DNA of 64,000 bases. Origin: JAIEPW01 sp964471915. GTDB lineage: Bacteria; Acidobacteriota; Terriglobia; Bryobacterales; Bryobacteraceae. Of this stretch, positions 1-7,916 are shown piece by piece (the first letter of the stretch is position 1; every line of letters begins with the position of its first letter). Under the pieces are notes generated by a model. It did not search any database, had not been told where the DNA came from, and saw nothing but the letters and a program-made list of their open reading frames with translations. The position numbers were made by a program, and so were the translations under genes. The stretch lies in contig CAYYID010000014.1 of NCBI GenBank assembly GCA_964471915.1, forward strand, positions 1 to 64,000, read 5' to 3'.

Positions 1-9
1 TTGGAGACC

Positions 10-133
10 GGGGTCCCGGAGTTCGGGGGATGGTGGGGGATGCCCCCGTTCTGCCGAACTGCTTCTGCCGAACTGCTGCTGCCGAGCTGCCCGAAGGATC
101 TTTGCTGCTGCCGAGCTGCCCGAAGGATCTTTG
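10..133 (+). repeat. Dispersed G-rich repeat core (copy 1) plus 29-bp tandem repeat
   Basis: Positions 10-53 carry a core that begins GGGGTCCCGGAGTTCGGGGG and ends CCCCGTTCTG. The same core recurs near 8861-8894 (opposite strand), 9198-9240 and 9569-9612. It is followed by short CTGCCGA-type tandem units and then by two perfect 29-bp copies (76-104 and 105-133) that begin CTGCTGCCGAGC and end GGATCTTTG. No convincing coding frame; read as an intergenic repeat lying upstream of the gene at 252. Confidence 0.75.
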
Positions 134-251
134 CCAGCCTGAAAGTTCCGCAAGTTGTTGCGGGAGATCCGCCGCCAGACGCCGGCGCGGGAACGATGAG
201 CCAGGCCCATACAGAGCGAAACCCTCGCCGCCTCCGCGGAGTCTAAGGCGC

Positions 252-1700
252 ATGCGGCTCGCGCTGGTCACTCTCTTGTGCGCGTTCCATTCGAGCACCG
301 TGGCCCGGGCCTGTACCTGCGCCTGGACGACCGCCTGTCAAGGCCCCGGAGGCAACGCTTACCCCGTGTTCCTGGGGACCGTGCTCGAGGTGACGGATGT
401 CTCCCGAGGCGCCAATAGCGAATTCCTCAGTACCAGGAAGACCCGTCTCCGCGTGGACGAATCGTTCGGCGGCTTGGCTCCCGACACCAGGGAGGTCGAA
501 GTCTATTCCGGCAAGGGCGGCGGCGATTGCGGCGTTCCTTTCCGCCCCGGAGAGGTCTACCTGGTGCGCGCTCATGCCGGCAAGGAAGGCCGCCTCTCCA
601 CCAGCATCTGCTCGGATACCCGCCGGCTCGAATACGCTGGCGCGGCCCTGCGGACCACGCGGCTGTTCCGGGATGGCAAACCGGTACCGTCTCTGGCGGG
701 CAGAATCGCGCGATCCGATCGTGATTTCGAGAGTCCCTGGGGGATCCGGGAATCCGTGCCGCTTCCTGGAATATTGGTGCGCGTGCGCGCCGGCGAACAG
801 GTCTATGAGACCCGATCGGACTCCGACGGTCTCTTCGAGTTCTACGCATTGCCTGCCGGAAAATATCAGTTCGCTCCCGATTTGCCGCCAGGAATGGCGC
901 TGGATTCGGACTTCGGCAGCGATGGGCCGCGCCCGGTCGAGGTGCGGCGCCCCGGCTGCGAAGAGCGCAACGTGCGGGTGGTCTCTCGCGGGTCGGTCCA
1001 AGGCCGCGTTCTCGATGCGGCGAACCGTCCGCTGCCTTATGCCCAGGTGTTCATTGTCCCGGCCGGCACAGCCGCCCTGCCGAACGAACGCGAGGGCTAC
1101 TGGGTGAGCCAGCGTGACCAGAAACCCTTCCAGTTCGACAACTTGCCGCCGGGCAGCTACCTGCTTGTTGTGAACCCCACCGACAAGCAGGATCCCGCTT
1201 TCCCCTACCGGCGGACCTTCTACCCCGGAGTGCGGGAACGCACCGCCGCGGGACTCGTAACCCTTGGAACCGGGGAGCAGGTGAAGGATGCAAACATCCG
1301 CGTCGCCGCGGAGTTTGCTCCGCGGGAGCTGACGGTCCGGGTCACCTGGGCCGACGGCCGCGTCATCCGGAGTTATGTGTCGGTGTCTGCGACCGCGATC
1401 GACAAGCCCGCCGCTTTGGCGCGCACCCGCCAGCCGAACTCGAAGGCGAGCATCGTCGAGCTGAGCCTGCTCCCCAACGAACCGTACCGGATCGCAGCGG
1501 AGTTGACGTGTCTTTGTTTCGACTTGCAGCCTGACTCACAAGGCCGGCGCACCATTCAAGGCCCGGGCGCAGCGTTGCGTTCCGACACCATTCACCTCAG
1601 CCCGGACGATGTCCGCAAGGAACTGGTCCTGACGCTTCCGGCATCCGCCTGTCCGGAGATCCCCGGCAAGATGCTGCTCACGGAACGGGAGCGGCCATAG
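252..1700 (+). CDS. Exported protein with TIMP/NTR-like N-terminus and carboxypeptidase-regulatory-like repeats
   Basis: About 482 residues. The ATG at 252 is chosen because it opens a clean signal peptide (MRLALVTLLCAFHSSTVARA); the frame stays open upstream into the repeat region, which looks non-coding. The mature N-terminus is Cys-rich (ACTCAWTTAC) followed by PVFLGTVLEV, a pattern like TIMP/netrin-fold domains. Residues around 200-300 and 320-400 resemble beta-sandwich carboxypeptidase-regulatory domains, with segments such as SDSDGLFEFYALPAGKYQF. The protein is probably secreted or outer-surface with a binding rather than catalytic role; its substrate is unknown. The convergent cytochrome gene at 1710 starts its stop only 10 bp away. 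The exported protein at 26675 may share the N-terminal fold. Confidence 0.7.
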   Translation: MRLALVTLLCAFHSSTVARACTCAWTTACQGPGGNAYPVFLGTVLEVTDVSRGANSEFLSTRKTRLRVDESFGGLAPDTREVEVYSGKGGGDCGVPFRPGEVYLVRAHAGKEGRLSTSICSDTRRLEYAGAALRTTRLFRDGKPVPSLAGRIARSDRDFESPWGIRESVPLPGILVRVRAGEQVYETRSDSDGLFEFYALPAGKYQFAPDLPPGMALDSDFGSDGPRPVEVRRPGCEERNVRVVSRGSVQGRVLDAANRPLPYAQVFIVPAGTAALPNEREGYWVSQRDQKPFQFDNLPPGSYLLVVNPTDKQDPAFPYRRTFYPGVRERTAAGLVTLGTGEQVKDANIRVAAEFAPRELTVRVTWADGRVIRSYVSVSATAIDKPAALARTRQPNSKASIVELSLLPNEPYRIAAELTCLCFDLQPDSQGRRTIQGPGAALRSDTIHLSPDDVRKELVLTLPASACPEIPGKMLLTERERP

Positions 1701-1709
1701 TCCCGCTCC

Positions 1710-2429
1710 CTACGGCGCTTTCAGCGCCGCCAGCCGCCGCTTCACCTGCGCATTCTCCGGCTGCAGCTTCGCCGCCCGCTCCATCAGTTCGATCGCCTGC
1801 GGCTTGTCGCCCGACGCCGCCAGCGCTTCCGCGAGCGGCACCAGCGTCGGCACCGAATCGGGATAGAACTCGAGATTCAGCTTCAGCAGCGCCACCGCCG
1901 CCCCGCGGGACTCCGCCTTGGCCAGCCGCGGCTCCGCCGTCTGCACCAGCGAGAACTCTCCGAAGTCGTACGCCGCCCGCCCGTAGTAGCGCTTCCGCAG
2001 CTCGCGGTAATCGGCGATCGCCGCGTCCGTGCCCTTTTCGTCGAGGATCTTCCCCAGCCGGGCGGCCAGCGTCTCCGGCTTCGTCACGCCGTGGTGGCAG
2101 GTCATGCACCCCACGCGGGCCGCGCCCGGCTTGGCCTTCTCGATCGCCGCGTTCGCCTCCCGCGTCAGCGCCATCATCGCGCGCGCCGCCTGCTTGGTTT
2201 CTTTAGCGTCGGAGGCGAAATCGAATCCCTCCAGCGTGGTGACATTCTCACCCACGTGACAGTGGTTGCACCGCACCCCCAGCGCGCCGGTGAAGGCCCG
2301 CATGGTGTCGATCAACTGCCGCCGGGGAACATCAGCCGGAAAGACTTTCAGGTTGGTGAACTTCTCGGGGATCTGCGCGGCCAGCGGTGCGGCCAGCAGG
2401 GGGAGCGCGGCCCAGCGGAAGAATGTCAT
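1710..2429 (-). CDS. Diheme c-type cytochrome with C-terminal TPR-like helices
   Basis: 239 residues, starting at the ATG that gives the signal peptide MTFFRWAALPLLAAPLAAQ. Two heme-c motifs are visible: CNHCH at residues 54-58 and CMTCH at 108-112. The segment before the first (FTNLKVFPADVPRRQLIDTM) resembles the reaction-centre-cytochrome-like (CytoC_RC) family that is common in Acidobacteria. The C-terminal third (about 160-239) is helical with a TPR-like ending (AIELMERAAKLQPENAQVKR). A periplasmic electron-transfer role is inferred; the partner is not visible because the neighbours are unrelated. Convergent with the gene ending at 1700. Confidence 0.85.
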   Translation of the reverse strand: MTFFRWAALPLLAAPLAAQIPEKFTNLKVFPADVPRRQLIDTMRAFTGALGVRCNHCHVGENVTTLEGFDFASDAKETKQAARAMMALTREANAAIEKAKPGAARVGCMTCHHGVTKPETLAARLGKILDEKGTDAAIADYRELRKRYYGRAAYDFGEFSLVQTAEPRLAKAESRGAAVALLKLNLEFYPDSVPTLVPLAEALAASGDKPQAIELMERAAKLQPENAQVKRRLAALKAP

Positions 2430-2539
2430 GGTGGCGAGACGTTCGTCTTGTTTCCCAGGTAACGCGGTTGGTCCCGTTCCATGGCCGTTCCGCCCCACGC
2501 TCACGCGTGCCAGAATGCCTGGTAAGGAGCAACGACGCT

Positions 2540-3055
2540 ATGAAGTGCCCTCTTGCCTTGTTACTGCTCGCCGCCGCCGGTTTCGCTCAAGACGGTTCCC
2601 CGCTGCGGATGGGGGATCTCTCCATCGTGGACCGCGGCGCCGAAGCGGCGGTCTCCTTTCGCGTGAAAAACGTTGGAAGCAAGCCGATCCTCGCGTATGT
2701 GTCCTACGTTGCGGTGAAGGACGGCGCCAGGATCCTGGACGTCTACAAGCAACAGCACCTCGCGTTCCAGCGGAGCGCACTCTACCAGCCGGACGCCGCG
2801 TGGACCGAGGAGTACTCGGTGCCGCCGCTGCGCGGTCCCGCTGGACAAGCCCTGCAGTTGGCCGAGCCGGAGGTCGATTTCGTTCTGTTTGAGGACGGAA
2901 CCCACTGGGGTCCGGATCGGCACCACTTGGCGCCCCGCATCCGTGGCGAGATGGCGGGCGTGACGTTCGAACACGCGCGCCTCCGCGACTTGCTCCGGCA
3001 AAAGGGCATCGACGCTCTGGTGCAGGATCTCAACGCCAACCGCTTCGATCGGTAG
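2540..3055 (+). CDS. Exported protein of unknown function
   Basis: 171 residues with signal peptide MKCPLALLLLAAAGFAQ; AAGGAG sits 10 nt upstream of the ATG. The mature part looks like a single beta-rich domain (VSFRVKNVGSKPILAYVSYV resembles a CARDB/NEW1-type beta sandwich), followed by a short helical tail (LRDLLRQKGIDALVQDL). No catalytic motif is recognised. Divergent from the cytochrome gene at 1710-2429, with which it shares a 110-bp intergenic region. Confidence 0.65.
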   Translation: MKCPLALLLLAAAGFAQDGSPLRMGDLSIVDRGAEAAVSFRVKNVGSKPILAYVSYVAVKDGARILDVYKQQHLAFQRSALYQPDAAWTEEYSVPPLRGPAGQALQLAEPEVDFVLFEDGTHWGPDRHHLAPRIRGEMAGVTFEHARLRDLLRQKGIDALVQDLNANRFDR

Positions 3056-3135
3056 CCCCGCAACCAGGCCGCCGCCTGCAATGCGGAACTGTACAGTGCG
3101 CTCGCCGCCCCGTCGCGGGGCGTAATCTGACGCTC

Positions 3136-3585
3136 ATGACCGAGCCCAATACGCCTTCGCGCCGCGATTCGCTCGCGGCCGTTCTGACGCTCGCGCTCGC
3201 CGCCGACGCCGGGGCGCAAACGCCGCCCGCTTCCACGCGCAACGCCGAGGCGTTCCGCGCCCTCTCCCAGCGGGCCGACGACAAGCCCGTCGTGATGCTG
3301 AACCTGCTGAAGTTCAAGCCTGGCGGACACGCCCAGTACATGCGCTACTCGGCGAACTTCCAGGCCCTGACCCGCGGCAAAGGCGTCCGCATCCGCTACG
3401 CCGGGCAGTGCGAGGACTCGCTGATCGGCAAGGAAGACTGGGACATGATCGCCGTCGTGGAGTATCCGTCGCGCAAGGCGTTCCTTGCCATCGTGCAGAG
3501 CCCCGAGTATCAGAAAATCACCGGCGATCGCACCGCGGCGCTGGAGCGCGCGGTGCTGTACTCGACCTCGGAGATGGACGTCTAG
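3136..3585 (+). CDS. DUF1330-like dimeric alpha/beta-barrel protein, exported
   Basis: 149 residues. The N-terminus carries paired arginines and a hydrophobic stretch (SRRDSLAAVLTLALAADAGA), like a Tat-type leader. The rest matches the DUF1330/ferredoxin-like dimer pattern: PVVMLNLLKFKPGG, then EDWDMIAVVEYPSRKAFLAI, then SPEYQ. A TAATCT hexamer at 3123-3128 lies 7 nt before the ATG and no Shine-Dalgarno is seen, consistent with a leaderless message. Function unknown. Confidence 0.7.
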   Translation: MTEPNTPSRRDSLAAVLTLALAADAGAQTPPASTRNAEAFRALSQRADDKPVVMLNLLKFKPGGHAQYMRYSANFQALTRGKGVRIRYAGQCEDSLIGKEDWDMIAVVEYPSRKAFLAIVQSPEYQKITGDRTAALERAVLYSTSEMDV

Positions 3586-3706
3586 CGCCTGCCATCAGAG
3601 CCGCGCGCATCAGCGAAGCCGCAAGCTGCGACCGGCGAGGATCCAACGCGCTCGCACTTACGCCTCCGGCGAAAAGTGTCTGCCGCATCTGTGGCAGCAT
3701 TTGAGG

Positions 3707-4471
3707 ATGGCCGCAACCTCTATCCCCGTACTCACCATCGCCGGACCCCTTGCTACCATCCGGCTCAACCGGCCCGAGCACGCCAACCGGCTGGAGCCCG
3801 CGGACCTCGATGCGCTGGACTCGCACTTCGCCGCCATCGATCGCGACCTCGACGTGCGCGTGCTGATCCTCGAGTCCACCGGTAAGACGTTTTGCGGCGG
3901 CTATCACTTGGGTGCGATCGAAACCGCCACGACGCCGGCGCCGAATCATTTCGAACAGGTAACAGATCGGTTGGAGGAACTACGCGTGCCTTCAATCGCC
4001 GCACTACAGGGAAGCCTGTACGGCGGCGCGGGCGATCTGGCGCTGGCGTGCGATTTCCGCATCGGGGTCCACGAAATGGAACTGGCGGTGCCGCCGGCCA
4101 AGCTCGGGATTCATTACTACGCCGGAGGTTTGCGCCGCTATGTCACCCGCCTGGGTCCGGCGGCGGCGAAGCGCATCCTGTTGGCGGGACTGGCGTTCGA
4201 TAGCGCGGAACTGCTGCGCATCGGGTTTCTGGACGAAGTCACCAGCGCGGAAAAACTCGAGCGGCGCGTGGCGGCATTCGCGCTGGAACTGGCCGCGCGC
4301 GCCCCGCTCGCCGTGGAAGGAATGAAGCGTTCTATCAACGGAATTGCGCGCGGCGCGTACGACGCAGCCGCCATCGGCCGCGCCGTGGAGCTTTGCTTGC
4401 AAAGCGACGATTGCCGGGAAGGCTTGACTGCGTTTCGCGAGCGCCGCGCGCCCATGTTCCGCCGCCAATAA
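3707..4471 (+). CDS. Enoyl-CoA hydratase/isomerase family protein
   Basis: 254 residues, the usual length of the crotonase family. Visible family features are AGPLATIRLNRPEHANRLE at the N-terminus, the first oxyanion-hole loop (FCGGYHLGAI) and the second (GSLYGGAGDLALACDFRI), followed by the C-terminal trimerisation helices. The segment ELAVPPAKLGIHYYAGG replaces the usual glutamate-bearing PExxLG stretch, so the hydratase glutamate is not obvious; the activity could be hydratase, isomerase or something else. The ATG at 3707 is preceded by TGAGG. The start could lie upstream, but the upstream segment has no family similarity. Confidence 0.8.
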   Translation: MAATSIPVLTIAGPLATIRLNRPEHANRLEPADLDALDSHFAAIDRDLDVRVLILESTGKTFCGGYHLGAIETATTPAPNHFEQVTDRLEELRVPSIAALQGSLYGGAGDLALACDFRIGVHEMELAVPPAKLGIHYYAGGLRRYVTRLGPAAAKRILLAGLAFDSAELLRIGFLDEVTSAEKLERRVAAFALELAARAPLAVEGMKRSINGIARGAYDAAAIGRAVELCLQSDDCREGLTAFRERRAPMFRRQ

Positions 4472-4483
4472 TGCATTTTTCTT

Positions 4484-4512
4484 TTGACCGTTTTTCGACC
4501 CTCTGGCATACT
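4484..4512 (+). promoter_or_regulatory. Sigma70-like promoter of the RRM protein gene
   Basis: TTGACC (4484-4489) and CATACT (4507-4512) are separated by exactly 17 bp. The predicted start is near 4519, giving a leader of about 130 nt before the ATG at 4651, similar to the long leaders of cold-induced RNA-binding protein genes. Confidence 0.6.
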
Positions 4513-4650
4513 GAGCCTGTCCGACCTGGAGTGTGTGGTTTCGAAGAGAGTCCCCCGGTTCGCCCTTCCTCGCGATGTCCGATCCCGCTTTCGAGAAATT
4601 CCCAGCCCTTCAGTCGCAGCCACTCGTGTCCGCACAGTTAGGAGTCAGTA

Positions 4651-4983
4651 ATGAAGCTTTTCGTAGGCAACCTGCCGTATTCGGCGAATGAGAACGACCT
4701 GACCAGCTTCTTCGCCGAAGTGGGCGTCAACTTGGATAGCGTCACCGTGATGCGCGACCGCTTCAGCGGAGAAGCGCGGGGCTTCGGGTTCGTCGAAATC
4801 AACAACGATGCGGAAGCGCAGAAGGCCATCGAGGCGGCCAACGGCCGCGATCTGATGGGTCGGGCGCTAGTGGTGAATCAGGCGCGTCCGATGGCCGCCC
4901 GCGAGGGCGGCGGCGGAGGCGGCGGCGCACGCGGGGGCCGCGGCGGCGGACGCCAGCGCGACTACGGCCGCGAACGCTGGTAG
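4651..4983 (+). CDS. RRM-domain RNA-binding protein with Gly/Arg-rich tail
   Basis: 110 residues. A single RNA-recognition motif spans residues 1-78, with RNP2 as KLFVGNLP at the N-terminus and RNP1 as RGFGFVEI near residues 47-54. A glycine/arginine-rich tail (GGGGGGGARGGRGGGRQR) follows, as in cyanobacterial Rbp and bacterial RRM proteins. It probably binds single-stranded RNA as a chaperone, possibly cold-responsive. The ATG has GGAG about 8 nt upstream and a long leader from the promoter at 4484-4512. Confidence 0.92.
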   Translation: MKLFVGNLPYSANENDLTSFFAEVGVNLDSVTVMRDRFSGEARGFGFVEINNDAEAQKAIEAANGRDLMGRALVVNQARPMAAREGGGGGGGARGGRGGGRQRDYGRERW

Positions 4984-5132
4984 CCAGAACGTACCGGCCG
5001 GGCTAAGCGCTCGAACCGCCGCCCCTTCCGGGAATAACCTGATCCTCTTTCTTCCTCTTTCCCGCGAGACTAATAGACACAGGAAAGGAACGCGGGACCG
5101 TTTACCGACGTCCCACGGTTAGGAGAGAGGCC

Positions 5133-5303
5133 ATGGTAACCGCCACTGTCGATCCCGATGTGAAACGCGCCCACGATCTGGCGCTGCTGGCTCAGTTTGT
5201 CCGGATCGAGCCCCGGGGCTGGGAATCGAAGCTCTGGTTCGAGACCCTCAAGAACGAGTATCCCGGCGAGTATCAGGACCTGATCCGGAAACGCGCCGCC
5301 TAA
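5133..5303 (+). CDS. Small 56-residue protein of unknown function
   Basis: The ATG at 5133 has an excellent Shine-Dalgarno sequence (TTAGGAGAGAGGCC directly upstream) and the frame ends at TAA 5301-5303. The product begins MVTATVDPDVKRAHDLALLA and ends in a charged helix (YPGEYQDLIRKRAA). It is soluble, mixed-charge and probably helical, with no recognised domain. It sits between the RRM gene and a three-unit operator array that starts 4 bp after its stop codon, so it may share control with the downstream glycosyltransferase or be separately expressed. The ribosome-binding site is the main evidence that it is real. Confidence 0.6.
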   Translation: MVTATVDPDVKRAHDLALLAQFVRIEPRGWESKLWFETLKNEYPGEYQDLIRKRAA

Positions 5304-5306
5304 ACC

Positions 5307-5348
5307 GAACGTGTTCGAAAATGAACAAGTTCATTACTGAACGTGTTC
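5307..5348. promoter_or_regulatory. Three GAACNNGTTC boxes at exact 16-bp spacing
   Basis: GAACGTGTTC at 5307-5316, GAACAAGTTC at 5323-5332 and GAACGTGTTC at 5339-5348. Each is a near-palindrome and each begins 16 bp after the previous one. The array fills the gap between the small gene ending at 5303 and the glycosyltransferase start at 5395. The symmetry resembles TetR-type operators (TGAAC..GTTCA); the regulator is not identified in this window. Confidence 0.7.
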
Positions 5349-5394
5349 ATTTTCCCACCCGAGAGTTTCGCGCTCCTCGCGCCACTATCCTTAT

Positions 5395-7122
5395 GTGCCG
5401 CCCTCGGCGGACAGTCTCGTAATCCAAGCCGCTGCGGCGCTGCTTACGCCGCTGGCGTGGATCCTGCTCGTTAGCGGTCTGGACGATCTGGCCGTGGATC
5501 TGCTGTGGCTGCTCCACGGGCGCGGGCGTCGGTTGCCTCCCCCAGCACCCCACCTGACCGAGAAGCGGATCGCGATTTTCCTGCCCCTCTGGCAGGAAGC
5601 GGCGGTGACCGGCAAGATGCTGGATCACAACCTGGCGGCGATCGGGTATGCGAATTACACGGTATTCGCCGGGGTGTATCCGAACGATCGCGCGACATTG
5701 GCGGCGGTGGAGGCGGCGGCGCGGCGCCATCCGCGCATCGAGGTCTGCGTGCTGCCGCACGACGGTCCGACCTCGAAGCCGGATTGCCTGAACTCGATCT
5801 TCCAGCACCTGCTGGCGCGCGAAGGGGACCGGCCCTACGAAGTGATCGTCACCCACGACGCCGAGGACTTGATCCATCCGGCGTCGCTGAGTTGGATCAA
5901 TGCCTATACGGAACGCTACGACATGGTGCAGGTGCCGGTGCTGGCGCTGGCGACGCCGAAGCGCGAGTTTACGCACGGGATCTATTGCGACGAGTTCGCC
6001 GAGTACCAGGCGCGGGACATGACGGTGCGGGGCGCGTGCGGCGCGTTTCTGCCGTCCACGGGCGTGGGCACGGGGTTCCGGCGCGACGCGCTGGAGCGGC
6101 TGGGCAACTGTATTTTCGATCCCGGGGCGCTGACCGAGGACTACGACATAGGGATCCGGCTCCACCGGCTGGGGGCGCGGCAGATCGCGCTGCCGGTGGT
6201 GGGGGCTCCGCCGGTGGCGACGCGCGAGTATTTCCCGCGGCGGTTCCGCGCCGCGGCGCGGCAGCGCACGCGGTGGGTGACGGGCAACGTGCTGCAGTCG
6301 CTGGAGCGCTTCGGCTGGGGCCGGTCCGCGAAAGAAGCGTACTGGTTCTGGCGGGATCGCAAGGGGCTGCTGGGGAATCCCGCGAGCCTGCTGGCGAACG
6401 TGTTGTTCGTACTCGGGCTGGCGGCGGACCGCATGGGGGAGATCCCGGCGCCGTTGTTGGCGGCCACGGCGGCGCTGTTCGCGCTGCGGATGGCGAGCCG
6501 GATTTACCATTCGTCGCGGGTCTACGGTCTGGCGTTCGGGTTGCTGGCGCCGCTGCGGATCCCGTTTGCGAACGTGCTGAACACCTGGGCGGCGGCCGGC
6601 GCGGTGGCGCGCTACGCGGCGGCGAAGCTGCGCGGGACGCCGCTGCGCTGGCTGAAGACGGAACACGCCTATCCGTCGCGTGAGGCGCTGGTGGCGCACA
6701 AGCGAGGGCTGGACGAGGTGCTGATGGGGTCTGCCTATCTGACGGCGGAGGAACTGGCGGCGGCGCGCGCGTCGCTTGCCCAGGGCGAGAGCTGGGAAGA
6801 GCATCTGGTGCGCGGCGGATGGCTGCGGGAAGAGGAGTTGCAGGAGGCGCTGGCGCTGCAGAACGGGATGGAGACGGCGCGGGTGGCGGCGGCAGCCGTG
6901 GCGCGGCCGGTGCTGCGGGCGCTGCCGCGAGCGGTGGCCGAGCAGTACGGCGCGGTGCCCTACGGCGTGGCGGACGGCGCACTGCTGATGGCGGCGCGGG
7001 AGCCGCTGGCGGATGCCTGTCTCGGGGAGATCCGGGAGCGGACGGGGCTGGAGCCGGAGGTCCGGCTGGTGAGCGAAGGAGATTTGCGGGCGCTGCGGGC
7101 GCGGGCGGCGGCGGGAGGCTAA
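5395..7122 (+). CDS. NfrB-like membrane glycosyltransferase (GT2) with C-terminal MshEN-like domain
   Basis: 575 residues from a GTG start; an ATG at 5393 is out of frame. The order is an N-terminal membrane segment (about 8-40), a GT2 catalytic domain (about 58-300) with DAED at 155-158, the acceptor motif TED at 247-249 and QRTRW at 290-294, further membrane segments (about 325-410), then a GspE/MshEN-like domain (about 445-575). This architecture is that of E. coli NfrB, an inner-membrane glycan synthase whose MshEN domain binds c-di-GMP. Here the first RxG of the MshEN consensus is replaced (SWEEHLVRGGWL), so nucleotide binding is uncertain. No nfrA-like outer-membrane partner is nearby. 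Its stop overlaps the convergent gene at 7119. Confidence 0.8.
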   Translation: MPPSADSLVIQAAAALLTPLAWILLVSGLDDLAVDLLWLLHGRGRRLPPPAPHLTEKRIAIFLPLWQEAAVTGKMLDHNLAAIGYANYTVFAGVYPNDRATLAAVEAAARRHPRIEVCVLPHDGPTSKPDCLNSIFQHLLAREGDRPYEVIVTHDAEDLIHPASLSWINAYTERYDMVQVPVLALATPKREFTHGIYCDEFAEYQARDMTVRGACGAFLPSTGVGTGFRRDALERLGNCIFDPGALTEDYDIGIRLHRLGARQIALPVVGAPPVATREYFPRRFRAAARQRTRWVTGNVLQSLERFGWGRSAKEAYWFWRDRKGLLGNPASLLANVLFVLGLAADRMGEIPAPLLAATAALFALRMASRIYHSSRVYGLAFGLLAPLRIPFANVLNTWAAAGAVARYAAAKLRGTPLRWLKTEHAYPSREALVAHKRGLDEVLMGSAYLTAEELAAARASLAQGESWEEHLVRGGWLREEELQEALALQNGMETARVAAAAVARPVLRALPRAVAEQYGAVPYGVADGALLMAAREPLADACLGEIRERTGLEPEVRLVSEGDLRALRARAAAGG

Positions 7123-7748
7123 CCTTCCTGCCACTCGCGCTCGAGCATCCGCGAGTACTCGCCCGAAGCGAAGATCTCAAACTCGAAGCCGTGGCCGCTG
7201 ATATCGGCGAACCCCTGCTGCGCCTGGCGCGTCGCAAAGAGCGCGTCCGCGAAGCGGTAGTAGTTGCGGATGAACTCCGGCGTCAGTTGCTCGCGATCCG
7301 GGACATCCAGGAACAGGGCGTTGAGGCCGAGCGCGCGGGTGAAGATCGACTTGTAGTCCGCCACGCCCCACTTGCGGAGCTTGGCCTGAACGCTCGGCGG
7401 CGCCTCCTGGATCAGGAACTGCGCGAAGCTCTGGAACACGATGCCGGAGCCGGCGAGCCCGGGGTCGCGGTCCGTGATCTCCAGGCACTGCTCGATCCAG
7501 CGCGTCAGGTCCTTGCCCACGTAGAACAGCATCCGGATCTCGCAGAAGCGCCCGTCGAGCAGCGCGCGGTCCAGGTCTTCCTGGCTTTGGCCGCTCGAAG
7601 GCAGCAGACCCTGCAGCATCAGGCTGGCGCGGGAGCTTTCCACCAGCTTGTCCGGTCCGGTGGCGTCGGCGAAGGGGTGGAGGATCAGCGGCGGCAGCCG
7701 GCGGCTGGACGTGGAAGGAGGGAGGGCAGGGGCCTTGGCGGATTCCAT
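7119..7748 (-). CDS. Protein of unknown function
   Basis: 209 residues from the ATG at 7748; AAGGA lies about 10 nt upstream, and an upstream in-frame ATG at 7802 would add 18 residues. The N-terminus (about 1-30) is proline-rich, and the rest reads as one helical globular domain rich in aromatic residues (IRNYYRFADALFATRQAQQG). No known family is recognised. Its stop codon overlaps that of the glycosyltransferase by 4 bp, tail to tail. Confidence 0.6.
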   Translation of the reverse strand: MESAKAPALPPSTSSRRLPPLILHPFADATGPDKLVESSRASLMLQGLLPSSGQSQEDLDRALLDGRFCEIRMLFYVGKDLTRWIEQCLEITDRDPGLAGSGIVFQSFAQFLIQEAPPSVQAKLRKWGVADYKSIFTRALGLNALFLDVPDREQLTPEFIRNYYRFADALFATRQAQQGFADISGHGFEFEIFASGEYSRMLEREWQEG

Positions 7749-7916
7749 GGGTCTAAATTCCTTGATCGGCAACAGTATGACAGAGCAGCACCCTTTCGCC
7801 ACTGGTACCAGCGGTTCAAAGCGCTGTAGCGGATGACCCAGGGGGTTGGTTCTGGTACCAGTCCGCGCGAGTTCTAGGCGCCTTCGCCGCTTGTAACTCG
7901 TTGCAAGCGAACGTAC

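Noticed and set aside
76..133. Direct repeats considered as a CRISPR array
   Set aside because: Only two contiguous 29-bp copies without spacers, and no cas genes in the window.
5347..7134. Long minus-strand frame opposite the glycosyltransferase
   Set aside because: Composition is dominated by Arg, Pro and His; the plus-strand protein has all GT2 motifs.
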